DNA of 64,000 bases. Source: Candidatus Paraprochloron terpiosi LD05. GTDB lineage: Bacteria; Cyanobacteriota; Cyanobacteriia; Cyanobacteriales; Prochloraceae. This document shows, one piece after another, positions 1 to 10,416 of this stretch. Location of the stretch: the NCBI GenBank assembly GCA_018141785.1, contig CP073341.1, forward strand, positions 3,317,422 to 3,381,421. The letters are read 5' to 3'. The position numbers were made by a program, and so were the translations under genes. Position 1 is the stretch's first letter. Each line of letters starts with the position of its first letter. The notes below the pieces were generated by a model. That model searched no databases. It was not told the DNA's origin and saw nothing but the letters and a program-made list of their open reading frames with translations.

Positions 1-146
1 GCGGGAATGGTAACCATAACGAAAACCAAAAGCAGGTAAAAGCCAATTAGTGCTAAACGGGGAGTTTTCCCGCTCTTCGTGAGAAACCACAAAAATCCCA
101 GATAGGGAAAGAGGGAAAGAGCAAAGAGGGTATCTTTAGATATCAT
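1..146 (-). CDS. DUF3593 family membrane protein (partial)
   Basis: This is the N-terminal part of a small membrane protein whose 3' end lies outside the window. It starts at an ATG (complement of 144-146) and reads MISKDTLFALSLFPYLGFLW, followed by a second hydrophobic stretch near residues 33-48. The sequence and its position 3 bases downstream of a DUF2499 gene match the DUF2499-DUF3593 pair I know from cyanobacteria and plastid-targeted plant proteins. The biochemical role is unknown. The close spacing suggests translation from the same transcript. Confidence 0.7.
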   Translation of the reverse strand, partial: MISKDTLFALSLFPYLGFLWFLTKSGKTPRLALIGFYLLLVFVMVTIP

Positions 147-149
147 GTG

Positions 150-455
150 CTACTTCCTCTCAGGCTGAGTTCCACTGCAAATCCACCAGGCAGCAATACA
201 GAGGGTACAATTACCCACTACTGTCATGGACGCTTGAAGGGTAACCAGCCACTCTAATGATTCAGCATTGTCGAAAAAGTGCCAAGTACAGGCACACATA
301 GCGCTCACCAGGGCTGGTAACATGGCACAAGCTAAACCCCACCAATGGCTATCGCCTGTCACTTCACCATAAATCCAAACAAACCAAATAGCGGCTGTCC
401 ATTCAATGACGCTGGAGATGTGAATTATCCAGGTAGGAATTGAAAGAGCGTGCAT
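150..455 (-). CDS. DUF2499 (Ycf49-like) membrane protein
   Basis: A 101-residue hydrophobic protein. It carries the typical family opening (LSIPTWIIHISSVIEWTAAI), a charged loop GEVTGDSHW, and the core LPALVSAMCACTWHFFDN followed by SLEWLVTLQASMT. These segments are characteristic of DUF2499, homologous to algal plastid Ycf49. Three membrane segments are likely. The function is not established; the family is restricted to oxygenic phototrophs, which supports a cyanobacterial source. It lies 3 bases upstream of the DUF3593 gene, probably as an operon. Confidence 0.8.
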   Translation of the reverse strand: MHALSIPTWIIHISSVIEWTAAIWFVWIYGEVTGDSHWWGLACAMLPALVSAMCACTWHFFDNAESLEWLVTLQASMTVVGNCTLCIAAWWICSGTQPERK

Positions 456-1785
456 AAAATATTTATGTTAAGTGAAAAATTTCAATAGAGCATTCAACCT
501 CCCAAATATATTCTATAGCAATTGGCGCTTATTTACAAATAACGGTTGGGGCCACTATTAGAGCTAAGAATTTGACATTAGATCAATTCATTTGACCTTC
601 ATTGTAAATGGTATACTATTATGGTATGCTAATGGCCATGCAGTAAAAAATTGCTCTAGTTGAACCAAAATAAGGTAAAGTGCAGTTAGCCATTATCTAA
701 GTTTGACGCTCTCCCTACTAGAAGTAGGGAGATTCATAACGTATCCCTTACGGGATGGTTATTATCTTGTTTTCACAAGTTCCCAGGCTCACCACGTTAG
801 CCCCGACGGCAGTAGTGATATTTCCTTAAACCCTGCCGATTCAGGTGTTGGGCGTAAACTTTCCTCAAGTCCCCCGGTAGGTTTTAAAGTCTTGTACTGA
901 GTAATTCTATCGTACCATATTCACGGCATTTAAAAATGCCGAGTCGTTCAACATCTCCTGTTTTTAAACAGGAGTTTTGAACATCCCGTGTTATTTGATA
1001 ATCCACTTTGAATTAGAAAAGTTTGACAAATGTATGACCCGCGAGAAATCACGAAGCTTTTAGTGTTCGGAACCGATACTCCATCATCGGACTACAATCA
1101 GCATATTCGGCCTTTAAGCGCCACAAAACCATCCATTACCTACAACATGAGCACCTACATGAACAGTGGAGGCGGGCGTTTTGCCTAGGAGTCCCTTTTC
1201 TAATCTTCACCTATCACTATCGGCTCTTCTGCACTCAGAGTAGCTGGGTGTGGTCAAAACCAGTTGGTAATATTTAAACCCCTACGGGGTTTCATGTGTA
1301 GGGGCGCATGGCTTGGGCGGTTTAGGAGATCAACTACTTTTGACCGCACCCTTTGGATAGTGAATCTGGATAATTCAGACTACAAAATCGCCGCTGCTCG
1401 TGATTTCTACCCTGTTTCAAAAAACTATCAAAAGTTCTACAATCCTTCTTGGGGACCATTTCCCAGTGACCAGTGAGCAGTTACCAGTTACTAGCTATGA
1501 GTTACCACGTGCCATATTTTAACAATTGCAGTCAGAAAGCGGGTTAAAACATTTCTGGTCAAACTATATCTAACTCACTTGGGGTGCTATATCTACCAAG
1601 GACTATTCGTATCGTGGACTTCTGGAATTAACAACATTGTAGCAATTAACGGTCAATTTGTCAAAAGGAATTGAGAATTTTGAGATAAAAGTTGACAATT
1701 ATTGGAGAAAAAGTTGATAAAAATTAATACACAGTGAAGGTAAAGATGAGTTATCTTAGTTATTGTTCGGAACTGAAAAGAAACA
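456..1785. other. Gene-poor region with hairpins, possible IS-end relics
   Basis: No convincing gene was found here. Several strong hairpins are visible. CTCCCTACT (711-719) pairs with AGTAGGGAG (723-731). CGGCATT pairs with AATGCCG around 924-941. CTCCTGTTT pairs with AAACAGGAG around 954-973, extended by GTTCAA/TTGAAC. AAACCCC pairs with GGGGTTT at 1276-1292. The first resembles hairpins at ends of cyanobacterial tnpB-type elements, so this may be a transposon relic or a structured RNA; that is inference. Short ORFs at 703-900, 1030-1188 and 1264-1476 have no recognisable domain. CAGTTACCAGTTAC-type repeats lie at about 1467-1495. Confidence 0.45.
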
Positions 1786-4700
1786 ATGACGACAATTTCT
1801 GCCCTAAATGTTACAATAACAGGGGATTTGACTGCTGAAGACATGAATAATCCTACTCGGGGTGGTCGTTTTAGGGATGACTACACCCTCACAGATGTAA
1901 TTGCCGGGCAATCGATTACCCTTGACCTAGTTTCTGAGGAATTTGATACTTATCTCCAACTGATTAATGCCGATACTGGGCTTGTGATAGCATCTGATGA
2001 TGATGGTGGTGCAGGAGTGAATTCTCGATTGAGTTTCACTGTAGAAAATGGCATTAACTATCTAGTGCGGGTTACTAGTTTTGGCTCAGGGGCAATAGGA
2101 GAGTACACTTTGAGTACTATTACTGCCTCAAATTTGGTGGTATCAGCTGCCCAAACGACGGATTTATCCGATAATGCCATTTCAGTGGCTTCTTTAGGGG
2201 AAACAATCAAGTTGAGTTGGACAGTTGAAAACATTGGGACAGGAAGGACAACGAGTGATTCCTGGAGGGATTATTTCTACCTATCTGACGACGAAATTTA
2301 TGACAGTTCGGACACTTTTATATCCCAATTTGTTACTCCTACTATCCCTCTGGGAGCTGGAGAAACTTATAACCTGACGGAAAACATTACCATACCCAGT
2401 TCAGCAGCAGGGGGGAATCGTTTTCTCTTGGTTTGGACAGATAGGAATAATCATCAGAGAGAAAGTAATAATGACGACAACATTTTAGCAATTCCCTTAG
2501 AGGTTTTGGTGCCCAACCTGGAAGTATCAACAGCTCAGGTGACTGATATCGCTGGTACTGTGAGGAACCAAGTTACCTTAGGTGAGATGGTTAATCTTTC
2601 CTGGACAGTTCTTAACAGCAGTAGTACGGTAAATGCTTTGGGAAATTGGGTTGACGAAGTCTATATTTCAGATGATGAAACATGGGACAGGGGGGATACG
2701 TTCCTAACGTCGGCGTCTACTGGTAATTTTACACCCCTAGCTCCGGGAGACGACTATACTATCAGGAGCAACAACATTGTTATTCCTATAACGGGAACAG
2801 GGGAGCGTTTTTTACTTTTTGTTGCTGATAGCAACGGAGTACAGGGAGAAACTGCTGAAAATGATAATATTGTAGCTATTCCTATTACTGTCAACGCTCC
2901 CCCTGTTGTGGGGACTATATCCAGGACAATAATGGGAGATTTGAGTGAGGAGGATGTAAATAATCCCACTCGTTCAGGACGGTATAGTGATGATTATGAG
3001 TTGGTTGATTATAACCCCGGTGAGCTGGTAACGGTAGAGCTGACTTCTGATGATTATAACACCTATCTCCAGATTGTTAACGCTAACACTGGGCAGATTA
3101 TCTTACAAAATGACGATGCTGGGCAAGGCACTAATGCTCGGCTCAGTTTTATCGCCCAAAATGGTATCAACTATATAGTGCGGGCTACTAGTAATTTTAG
3201 TAATCAAACGGGTAATTACAAATTAACCGCTAATGCTGTTCCTGCTATTACCTTATCGACTAATTTATCCGATGGGGATGGGTTTCTTTGGGATATTCAG
3301 AGAGATGGTAGTATTAATGACGGTACAAGTGATTCCTATGATGGAGGTTTAGTTTTAAGTGGTTTCCCCAGTTTTCCAGGAGCAGCAACTGAAGACAATG
3401 GCAGGGAGGTAGTGTTGGGTTCTTCAGCTCCTGTTGAGGGCTTGGAAATTACTCGGAAGATTTATATACCCGAAAACCAGTCTTGGGCAAGATTTCTGGA
3501 AATTGTTACCAATGTGAGTGACGCTCCTATTAATTATACGGTTGATATCGAAACTAACTTGGGTTATGACGGGGATACCGTGGTTGTGGCTACTTCTTCG
3601 GGAGATACAAACTTTACAACCGATGACCTTTGGATTGTGACGGATGATAGCAGTGATAGTGGGGGGGATCCAACCCTACTGCACTTAATAGCTGGTTTAG
3701 GGGGAGAGGGTGCCACCAGAACGTCTTTAAACTCGGATAGGCTGAGTTACGAATACGACTTGACTCTGGCTCCGGGGGAAACCCAAATCGTCATGCATTT
3801 AGCTGCTCAAAATCAGAATCTGGCTGATGCACAGGCTAAGGCTAGGAATTTGGATTGGGTTGCTGGTATGAGTGCTTCAGAAAAGCAGCAGCTGGTGAAC
3901 TTTGTAACTGAGGGTTTCATTATTGATGATGTTACTATTGTTGAAGGGGATAATGGGAATACCACAGCCCTATTTACTGTCACTCTGCTGAATGAAATAA
4001 CCGAAACGGTGACGGTTGATTACCAAACTGTAGCGGAGACTGCTGAGGCAAATGTAGATTACGTCACTACCAGTGGTACTCTCACTTTCCTACCGGGAGG
4101 AGATAACACCCAAACCATCTCCGTGGAAATTATTGGGGATACCATGGTGGAGGTTGATGAAACCTTTCGGGTAAATTTAACTAATGCCAGTGGTGCGGTT
4201 ATTGCCCATGGTGCAGGAGTGGGTATAATTGATAATGATGACCTCATACCCGTGGATTTGGAACTATCTCTGTTGGTGGATGTTTCTGGAAGTGTGGATA
4301 GTAGTGAGTATAATTTGCAAATAAGTGGTTATGCCAACGTCTTCGAGAATCCTGCTATCTATAATAACCTCATTGCCCGGGGAATTGAGGGTAGTGTAGC
4401 AGTGAATTTGATTGTTTGGTCTGATTCAAACCGACAGCAAGAGTCAATTACCTGGACTTTAATCGATAGTGTGGAATCTTCCCAAGCTTTTGCTCAAAAT
4501 ATCAGGGAAACATTATTACCTGCATTTGGAGGGAGTCGCCCTTTTTCAGGAGGTACAGATCCAGGTCCTGCCATTGATTTTGCCACTCCCCTCTTCTTTA
4601 ACAATGATTTTGACAGCAGACGACAGACTATTGACGTTTCCGGAGATGGAAGTGGCAACAGCAGTGCTACGGCAACGGCGCGAGATAAAGCTTTAGCAGC

Positions 4701-5739
4701 GGGTATTGATACCATTAATGGTATCGTTATTGGAGGTAGTAGCAGTGTTGTCAACTTCTACCGCAATAGTTTAATTGGAGGGGTTAATGCAGACGGGAGT
4801 GCCGCCCTTATTTTTCAAGCTAATAGTTTTAGTGAATTCCAAGAGGTGGTAGAAGAACAACTCACCTTTGAATTTACTCCACCATCGCAAATTTCCATTG
4901 AAAATTTAGCCCAGTTGGAGGGAAATTCTGGTGGAACGACTCAGTTTGTAGTTACAGTTAGATTAGATCGCCCCAACAACGACGAAGCCGTAACAGTAGA
5001 TTATGTCACCGTAGAGGATACCGCAACAGCAGGAGAAGATTACACCGCCGCTACGGGAACAGTTACTTTTGCAACCGGGGAAACCCTTCAAACTTTGATT
5101 ATTGAAGTTAATGGGGACACTACGTTGGAAGCGGATGAGACTTTCTCTATTAATCTGAGTAATGCTGTCAATGGGGACATTTTAGTAGGTGAGGGAGTCA
5201 TTACCATTTTGAATGATGACAAACCAGATTCAACCATTACAGGAGCTACCGCAAATCCGGTGGTGGTGAGCCCCGGTGAAACAGTGCAAACAAATTGGAC
5301 GGAGATGAATATAGGAGTTCAAGATGCTACAAGTTGGGTAGATGTAGTTTATTACTCAGAAGATGGTATCCTGACAGCAGGAGACTCCCCTTTAGTAACT
5401 CTATCCTGGGATACTCTAGGGGTAGGAGATAGCTATAATCGCAACCCTAGTGTCACCATTCCCAGGAACGTGACACCAGGAAACCACTTCTTATTGGTAC
5501 AGACTGATACTCAAAACCAGGAGTCCGAATTAAATGAGAACAATAATGTTACCCAAATTCCTATTGAAGTAGTGGTACCTAACCTGGTTGTTAACTCAGT
5601 GATAGCCCCAGGAACAGCTAATTTTGGCGCTACTATTACCATTAATTGGGAAGTGGCTAACTTAGGGGCAGGTTCAGCTTTGGGAACCTGGCGAGATAGG
5701 CTCTACTTATCCACCGATACCATAGTGGGGATGACCTGA
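1786..5739 (+). CDS. Giant CARDB/Calx-beta/VWA adhesin, N-terminal segment
   Basis: First reading-frame block of a giant multidomain, probably secreted protein. The ATG at 1786 begins MTTISALNVTITGD with no signal peptide, consistent with type I secretion through the RTX-like C-terminus encoded far downstream. Domains in order (residues approximate): pre-peptidase-like 9-110; two CARDB domains 113-355 (WTVENIG and NDDN patterns); a second pre-peptidase-like domain 365-470; an unassigned beta domain 475-690; Calx-beta 705-815; a von Willebrand A/DUF1194-like domain 820-1025 with MIDAS motif DVSGSVDSS; Calx-beta 1040-1145; a third CARDB; and the start of a fourth. The frame ends at TGA 5737-5739, but homology continues in another frame without a gap. 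One missing G in the GGGG run at 5727-5730 explains this, so 5739 is not a natural C-terminus. Confidence 0.75.
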   Translation: MTTISALNVTITGDLTAEDMNNPTRGGRFRDDYTLTDVIAGQSITLDLVSEEFDTYLQLINADTGLVIASDDDGGAGVNSRLSFTVENGINYLVRVTSFGSGAIGEYTLSTITASNLVVSAAQTTDLSDNAISVASLGETIKLSWTVENIGTGRTTSDSWRDYFYLSDDEIYDSSDTFISQFVTPTIPLGAGETYNLTENITIPSSAAGGNRFLLVWTDRNNHQRESNNDDNILAIPLEVLVPNLEVSTAQVTDIAGTVRNQVTLGEMVNLSWTVLNSSSTVNALGNWVDEVYISDDETWDRGDTFLTSASTGNFTPLAPGDDYTIRSNNIVIPITGTGERFLLFVADSNGVQGETAENDNIVAIPITVNAPPVVGTISRTIMGDLSEEDVNNPTRSGRYSDDYELVDYNPGELVTVELTSDDYNTYLQIVNANTGQIILQNDDAGQGTNARLSFIAQNGINYIVRATSNFSNQTGNYKLTANAVPAITLSTNLSDGDGFLWDIQRDGSINDGTSDSYDGGLVLSGFPSFPGAATEDNGREVVLGSSAPVEGLEITRKIYIPENQSWARFLEIVTNVSDAPINYTVDIETNLGYDGDTVVVATSSGDTNFTTDDLWIVTDDSSDSGGDPTLLHLIAGLGGEGATRTSLNSDRLSYEYDLTLAPGETQIVMHLAAQNQNLADAQAKARNLDWVAGMSASEKQQLVNFVTEGFIIDDVTIVEGDNGNTTALFTVTLLNEITETVTVDYQTVAETAEANVDYVTTSGTLTFLPGGDNTQTISVEIIGDTMVEVDETFRVNLTNASGAVIAHGAGVGIIDNDDLIPVDLELSLLVDVSGSVDSSEYNLQISGYANVFENPAIYNNLIARGIEGSVAVNLIVWSDSNRQQESITWTLIDSVESSQAFAQNIRETLLPAFGGSRPFSGGTDPGPAIDFATPLFFNNDFDSRRQTIDVSGDGSGNSSATATARDKALAAGIDTINGIVIGGSSSVVNFYRNSLIGGVNADGSAALIFQANSFSEFQEVVEEQLTFEFTPPSQISIENLAQLEGNSGGTTQFVVTVRLDRPNNDEAVTVDYVTVEDTATAGEDYTAATGTVTFATGETLQTLIIEVNGDTTLEADETFSINLSNAVNGDILVGEGVITILNDDKPDSTITGATANPVVVSPGETVQTNWTEMNIGVQDATSWVDVVYYSEDGILTAGDSPLVTLSWDTLGVGDSYNRNPSVTIPRNVTPGNHFLLVQTDTQNQESELNENNNVTQIPIEVVVPNLVVNSVIAPGTANFGATITINWEVANLGAGSALGTWRDRLYLSTDTIVGMT

Positions 5740-5741
5740 TT

Positions 5742-7922
5742 TTGTCCACCCACTCCGCTCCTTCAACTCTTGCTTCTACGTCAACATATAATCAGTCGGT
5801 TGAAGTTACCCTACCCTTGAAGAGCGCGGTTACTGCTGGTACCTACTACATTCTGGCTCAAACCGATAACTTGGGACAACAGGTAGAGTCGGAGGAGAAT
5901 AACAACCTAAACTTTGCTCAAATTGAGTTAGTGGTTCCTCCCTTACCCGATATCATTGTGAGTGACATTACCGCTCCCGTGGAAGCCTTCTCAGGACAGG
6001 AAATAATCCTTTCTTGGACTTTGACAAACCGGGGGGAAGCAGACGCCACCGGGACTTGGACTGACCTAATTTTCCTCTCTGAAGATAGGGAAGTGGGAGA
6101 GGATGAACTTTACGGTTCCTTTACCTTTAATGGTACCCTAAAACCAGGGGAGTCTATCACCAGACAGCAGGTGATTACTCTCCCAATAGATTTGGAAGGG
6201 AATCGCTATGTAGTGGTTAGTACCGATACCAGTAACCAAATTTTTGAGTATCGCAGTGAAGACAACAACACTACTATAAATAGCCAAATACTGGAAGTAA
6301 AATTATCGCCCTTTCCCAATTTACAGGTAGAAGAAGTTATCGCTCCCCCCACAGCTTTCTCTTCTCAGGAAACTGTAGTAGAGTGGATTGTAACTAACGT
6401 GGGTACAGGAGCTACTAGCAGCCCAACTTGGCAAGATAAGGTGTGGTTATCAAAAGACCAAACCTTAGATAGTACCGATACTTTCCTCGGTGAAGCTAGT
6501 AATATTAGTTATCTGGGGGTAGGAGATAGCTATCGGAACAGTCTCACGGTTACTTTACCTCAAGGTATTGATGGAAACTACTACTTCTTAGTGCAAACAG
6601 ACGCAGGTAACCAAGTATTGGAATTAAATGGGGAAGGAGACAATCTAGGAATAGGGAGTGTCACCGATATAGAATTAACTCCACCGCCAAACTTACAAGT
6701 TACAAATCTTGCTGCACCTGCTCAAGGGTTTTCCGGGGAAAATATCTCTTTAAGTTGGACAGTCACCAACTCAGGAGAGGGTGAAACCGCAGAAAATCGT
6801 TGGACAGACATAGTTTATATGTCTACCGATGAAACTCTAGATGAAGATGATGTGGTTTTGGGTACCGCTAATCGGAATAGTAAACTCAATGCTGGGGATA
6901 ATTATACTGTAACCCGTAATTTTGCTCTCCCCGTGGGAGTAAGCGGGGAATTTTACTTTATTGTCCAAACAGACGCTAATAACCAAGTGTTTGAACATGC
7001 CTTTGACGGTGATAATAGCGGATTTGATGCCACTCCCACCACAATTAATTTGACTCCGCCCCCAGATTTGGAAGTTGAGGTAGTTGTAGCACCCACAACC
7101 GCTTCTCGGAATTTGACGATTACCTACAGAGTAGCTAATTTAGGTGCAACAGCAACCCCTAATACTCGTTGGGAAGACTCCTTCTATCTCTCCACAGATT
7201 CTGAATTAGATTTGGGAGAAGATTTGCTTCTCGGGAACCGAAATCATGGGGGTTCCTTGAATATTGGGAACAATTATGAGGGAACTGCAACTTTTACCCT
7301 TCCCCATGGATTGACGGGGGAGTACTATGTTTTTGCAACAACGGATAATCGGGGCGAGGTTTTTGAACTGGATAAATCCAATAATACTGGTGTCAGTGCA
7401 GAAAAGGTCACCATTTCGCCCCTCACTGCTGATTTAGTGGTCCAAAGTGCCAGTCTACCCACCACAGCAGAAGCAGGGAAGGGGATTTTGGTAGAATGGA
7501 GCGTCGCCAACTCTGGGATTGGGGATACGGGGGTGGAAACTTGGACGGATCGGGTTATTGCTTCTGGGGATGCTATTTTGGGGAATGAGGATGATGTTTC
7601 TCTAGGTAGTTTTACTCACCGTGGGGTACTGGATATGGGTGAAAGTTACTCCAGGAGGGAGATTGTAACTATTCCCTTCAGTTTGGTGGGTTCCTACAAC
7701 CTGTTTGTGGTAACTGACTCCCGAAACCAGGTGTATGAGGGGGCTGAGGAGAATAATAACAGTTCTGAACCATTGCCCCTGGAGGTGACTCGCTCCACCC
7801 CAGATTTGCAGGTAACGGCGGTTTCAGCCCCAGTTACAGGGGCTTCCGGGGAGTTATTCACTGTTAGTTATACTGTAAGTAACTTAGGTACTGGTTCCAC
7901 TTTTCACAAATGTATGGTATGA
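5742..7922 (+). CDS. Giant adhesin, CARDB-repeat middle segment (frameshifted)
   Basis: Second frame block of the giant adhesin. It consists of about six successive CARDB domains of roughly 115 residues. Each opens like PDLQV..V..P..A.SG and contains W(T/R)V.N.G, then W.D..(Y/F)LS.D, then a GEYY or GNYYF strand and a D..N.V.E..E.NN end. The nominal start at 5742 is artificial: read from 5730, GATGACCTGATTTTGTCC continues the preceding CARDB domain. The frame ends at TGA 7920-7922 in ...GSTFHKCMV. Dropping one T from the TTTT run at 7901-7904 gives GSTFTNVWYDIFFLSTEDG, which is a normal CARDB segment. Separate translation is unlikely, since no ribosome-binding site is evident. Confidence 0.7.
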   Translation: MSTHSAPSTLASTSTYNQSVEVTLPLKSAVTAGTYYILAQTDNLGQQVESEENNNLNFAQIELVVPPLPDIIVSDITAPVEAFSGQEIILSWTLTNRGEADATGTWTDLIFLSEDREVGEDELYGSFTFNGTLKPGESITRQQVITLPIDLEGNRYVVVSTDTSNQIFEYRSEDNNTTINSQILEVKLSPFPNLQVEEVIAPPTAFSSQETVVEWIVTNVGTGATSSPTWQDKVWLSKDQTLDSTDTFLGEASNISYLGVGDSYRNSLTVTLPQGIDGNYYFLVQTDAGNQVLELNGEGDNLGIGSVTDIELTPPPNLQVTNLAAPAQGFSGENISLSWTVTNSGEGETAENRWTDIVYMSTDETLDEDDVVLGTANRNSKLNAGDNYTVTRNFALPVGVSGEFYFIVQTDANNQVFEHAFDGDNSGFDATPTTINLTPPPDLEVEVVVAPTTASRNLTITYRVANLGATATPNTRWEDSFYLSTDSELDLGEDLLLGNRNHGGSLNIGNNYEGTATFTLPHGLTGEYYVFATTDNRGEVFELDKSNNTGVSAEKVTISPLTADLVVQSASLPTTAEAGKGILVEWSVANSGIGDTGVETWTDRVIASGDAILGNEDDVSLGSFTHRGVLDMGESYSRREIVTIPFSLVGSYNLFVVTDSRNQVYEGAEENNNSSEPLPLEVTRSTPDLQVTAVSAPVTGASGELFTVSYTVSNLGTGSTFHKCMV

Positions 7923-8614
7923 TATTTTTTTTCTCTCTACCGAGGATGGGAATGATGTATCTTTGGGGAGGGTATACCACTCAGGAATCCTGTCCCCAGG
8001 GGCGTCCTATGAGGTTACGGAGAGTTTTGAATTGCCCATAGATTTGGCAGGAGAGTATTATGTAACAGTTGTTAATACTACTAATAGTATGGTAATAGAG
8101 AAGGTAGAAGATAATAATGAGGGGGTAGCTGGGAATAGTAGCAATATTACTTTAAGTCCGGTGGCTGATTTAGTGGTGGCAACGGTGGACGCGCCTATTT
8201 CTGCTATTAGTGGTCAATTGTTTGATGTGACTTGGACGGTACGGAATGCGGGAGCAGGTGAGGGTTCTGGGGCATGGAGGGATGTGTTCTATCTCTCCCG
8301 GGACCAGATTTTTGACCCTTCTAACGATGTTTATGTGGGTTTTGTGAACCACTCCTCGGGTTTAAGTGCCGATTCTTCTTATACTAAAACCACTTCCCTA
8401 TCCATTCCTACGGGGTTATCGGGTCCATTTTACGTCTTTGTGAGGACGAATAGTGGTGCTCAGGTTTATGAGCGGGGTGCTGAGGCTAATAATCTGGGCT
8501 ATGACGGCAATTCTGTATCGGTTATTCTACCAGAACCGGTGGATTTGGTGGCGGGAACGATTGTGGTTCCTCCTTCGGGGGTTCCGGGAGGAAGTGTAAC
8601 TATTAGTTATACGG
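7921..8614 (+). CDS. Giant adhesin, CARDB segment before intron
   Basis: Third frame block of the giant adhesin. The frame can be read from GAT at 7921 (DIFFLSTEDGNDVSLG), completing the CARDB domain that was cut by the frameshift at 7901-7904. One complete CARDB domain follows (ADLVVATVDAPISAISG onward), then the first strands of another (VDLVAGTIVVPPSG, SVTISYT). At 8614 the exon ends ...AGTTATACGG and the group II intron begins GTGCGG. The literal ORF runs on 11 codons into the intron to TAA 8647-8649. Joining base 8614 to 18154 gives ACG GTA ACC AAT TCT (T V T N S), which exactly restores the CARDB domain. Confidence 0.75.
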
Positions 8615-10411
8615 GTGCGGCTTCGTTTCCTGTGAAGGTCGCGGCGTAAGCCAAACATAAGCAGGAGCAGGGTTTCCGGGACATCGTCTCCAATAATCTA
8701 AGCCAACGAAAGGGGCTGAAAACGGACAAACGATTCCTACCTGAACGTGGAGCCCGCCGGGTAAACGCGAGAGGAATTAAGTGATTCAAATAGGATTACC
8801 GAACCTCTAAGGTAGTGATTACCGAACCTTGACAACTGAATGAACTATGAGAGTGAGGGCACAATCAGAAATTGTGCAACCAAGCCTCTCCCATGAAGGA
8901 ATCATGTGAATCCTTATCTGGCCACAGTGAGATTAATCATCAGGCTGAAGCTGGCAGCAGGGCGGAACCGGAGCTATCGAGCGGTTCGATGGTAACGCCG
9001 CTAATAGGGAGAACACCGGGATAACAACGTGAATCATCAGTGAAAAGACCTAAGCTATGACACTGCCAAGCCGCGCATTGCAGAAAAGACACCGAAAGAA
9101 ACTCGTAAGGCAACCGAATAGCACTTACATTCCCTGAGTTGGTGGTAGGTCAAAGGATGAGTCCCAAGGGTTCGTAACAATAGTTCATTCGGAACGAGTA
9201 AAAACTCGCTCAACTTCCACTGAAACGAGGGGTTCCAAACCCGACACGCAATGTGGTGGGGTCGCTTGATTAACGACCTAACGGAAGAGCGAGGGTAAGA
9301 GAAGGCGTAACTGCCTGATGGTTTCTACAGAGAAGATACCCAATGTAATTATCAGAGCGACTAATGAAGGTCAAAACTGTGAATATCACTAACCAGACTC
9401 CAATCGAATACCGCAGTTTAAAAGCCCTGAGACTTCATTTAGCAGTATTCCTGCTAACGGGGAAGATTGGCCGGAGAACTGACGATGTCTGGAAAGACCT
9501 GCCATGGAAGAAATTCCGGCAACATGTATTTCGGTTACAGCGGAGTATCTTCAAAGCGCAAAAAGAACAAGCAAAAGCCAAGGTCAAACGTTTACAACGA
9601 CTCCTACTTCAGAGCCGTGCAGCTCAAGCTCTGGCCGTCAAACAAGTAACACAGCTAACACCTTGGGCGTAAGTCCCCCGGAGTTGATGGTAAAACTGCG
9701 CTTTCTCCCAAGGAGCGTCTGACACTGTGCCAAAAGCTGAATAAGCACTGGTACCACTGGAAACACCAACAACTGAGAAGGGTAAATATCCCCAAGCCAA
9801 ATGGCAAAACAAGGGGATTAGGCATCCCGACAATAGCCGACAGGGCATGGCAGGCTCTACTCAAACTAGCAGCCGAACCAGCCTATGAGGCAACCGCCGG
9901 AGAAAGAAGCTATGGCTTCAGACCCGGTCGCTGTACTGCGGACGCACAAAAGCTAATCTTCCAGAATCTAAACAGCCAGACAAAAGGTAAGAACAAACTG
10001 GTTCTGGAAACAGACATCAGTAAATGCTTTGACGAAATTGACCACAAGGTCATGCTCAAAGGAGTAGTCCTACCAATTGAAGCTTTAAAGGGGTTAAAGA
10101 AAGCCGTAAAAGCTGGCGTCCGTGGTGAATATCCCTCCAGTATGAAGGGTACCCCCCAAGGCGGGGTTATCTCACCCCTACTGGCCAATATCGCTCTAGA
10201 TGGATTTGAGAACCTAGGGTCAGACCAATGGAAAAAGAGTCGCCGAGATGGGACTCTCATAAGGGGTATACGTTACGCAGACGATGCGGTCTTTATCTGT
10301 AAACCCGGAGCTGACACCAAGAGGCTACGGGAAGATATCGACGAATTCTTAAAGTTCAGAGGGCTACGAATTAACGAAACTAAGACTAAGGTGAGTAAAG
10401 CTACGGAGGGA
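8615..10411 (+). mobile_element. Group II intron A, 5' part
   Basis: The 5' portion of a group II intron inserted in the adhesin gene. It begins GTGCGGCTTCGTTTCC, matching the 5' ends of introns B and C (GTGCGGCTCGTTTCC). The stretch 8615-9363 has no protein gene and matches the structured domain I-III region of the other two copies. The intron-encoded protein frame starts at 9364. The copy is cut at 10411/10412 by an IS200/IS605 element and resumes at 17380. Without the insertion the intron would be about 2.57 kb, close to B (2,549 bp) and C (2,564 bp). Confidence 0.85.
9364..10411 (+). pseudogene. Intron A reverse transcriptase/maturase, N-terminal part (broken)
   Basis: N-terminal two thirds of a group II intron-encoded protein. 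Frame 1 (9364-9672) holds the N-terminal RT0-like region and ends prematurely at ...VTQLTPWA. Relative to intact copy C, one extra base lies in CTAACACCTTGGGCG, and homology continues in the next frame to about 10411. That part includes PQGGVISPLLANIALDG and the catalytic YADD motif (RYADDAVFICKPGAD). A stretch just before YADD differs from copies B and C (GSDQ then WKKSRRDGTLIRG) and looks like a local deletion or rearrangement. The frame then enters the IS. Probably inactive. Confidence 0.8.
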
Positions 10412-10416
10412 ATGAA

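Noticed and set aside
703-900. 65-codon ORF
   Set aside because: It runs through a strong hairpin and has no domain, signal or ribosome-binding site; more likely structured non-coding sequence.
1030-1188. 52-codon ORF beginning MYDPREITKLL
   Set aside because: No recognised homology and no ribosome-binding site; not enough to call a gene.
5720-5745. Programmed ribosomal frameshift in the adhesin
   Set aside because: No slippery heptamer with a downstream pseudoknot is evident, and a simple missing G in a short run explains the shift.
8615-8649. Natural C-terminus of a shorter adhesin (GAASFPVKVAA)
   Set aside because: These codons are the 5' end of the intron; the same residues end the tnpB 5' ORF at 16019, showing they are intron-derived.
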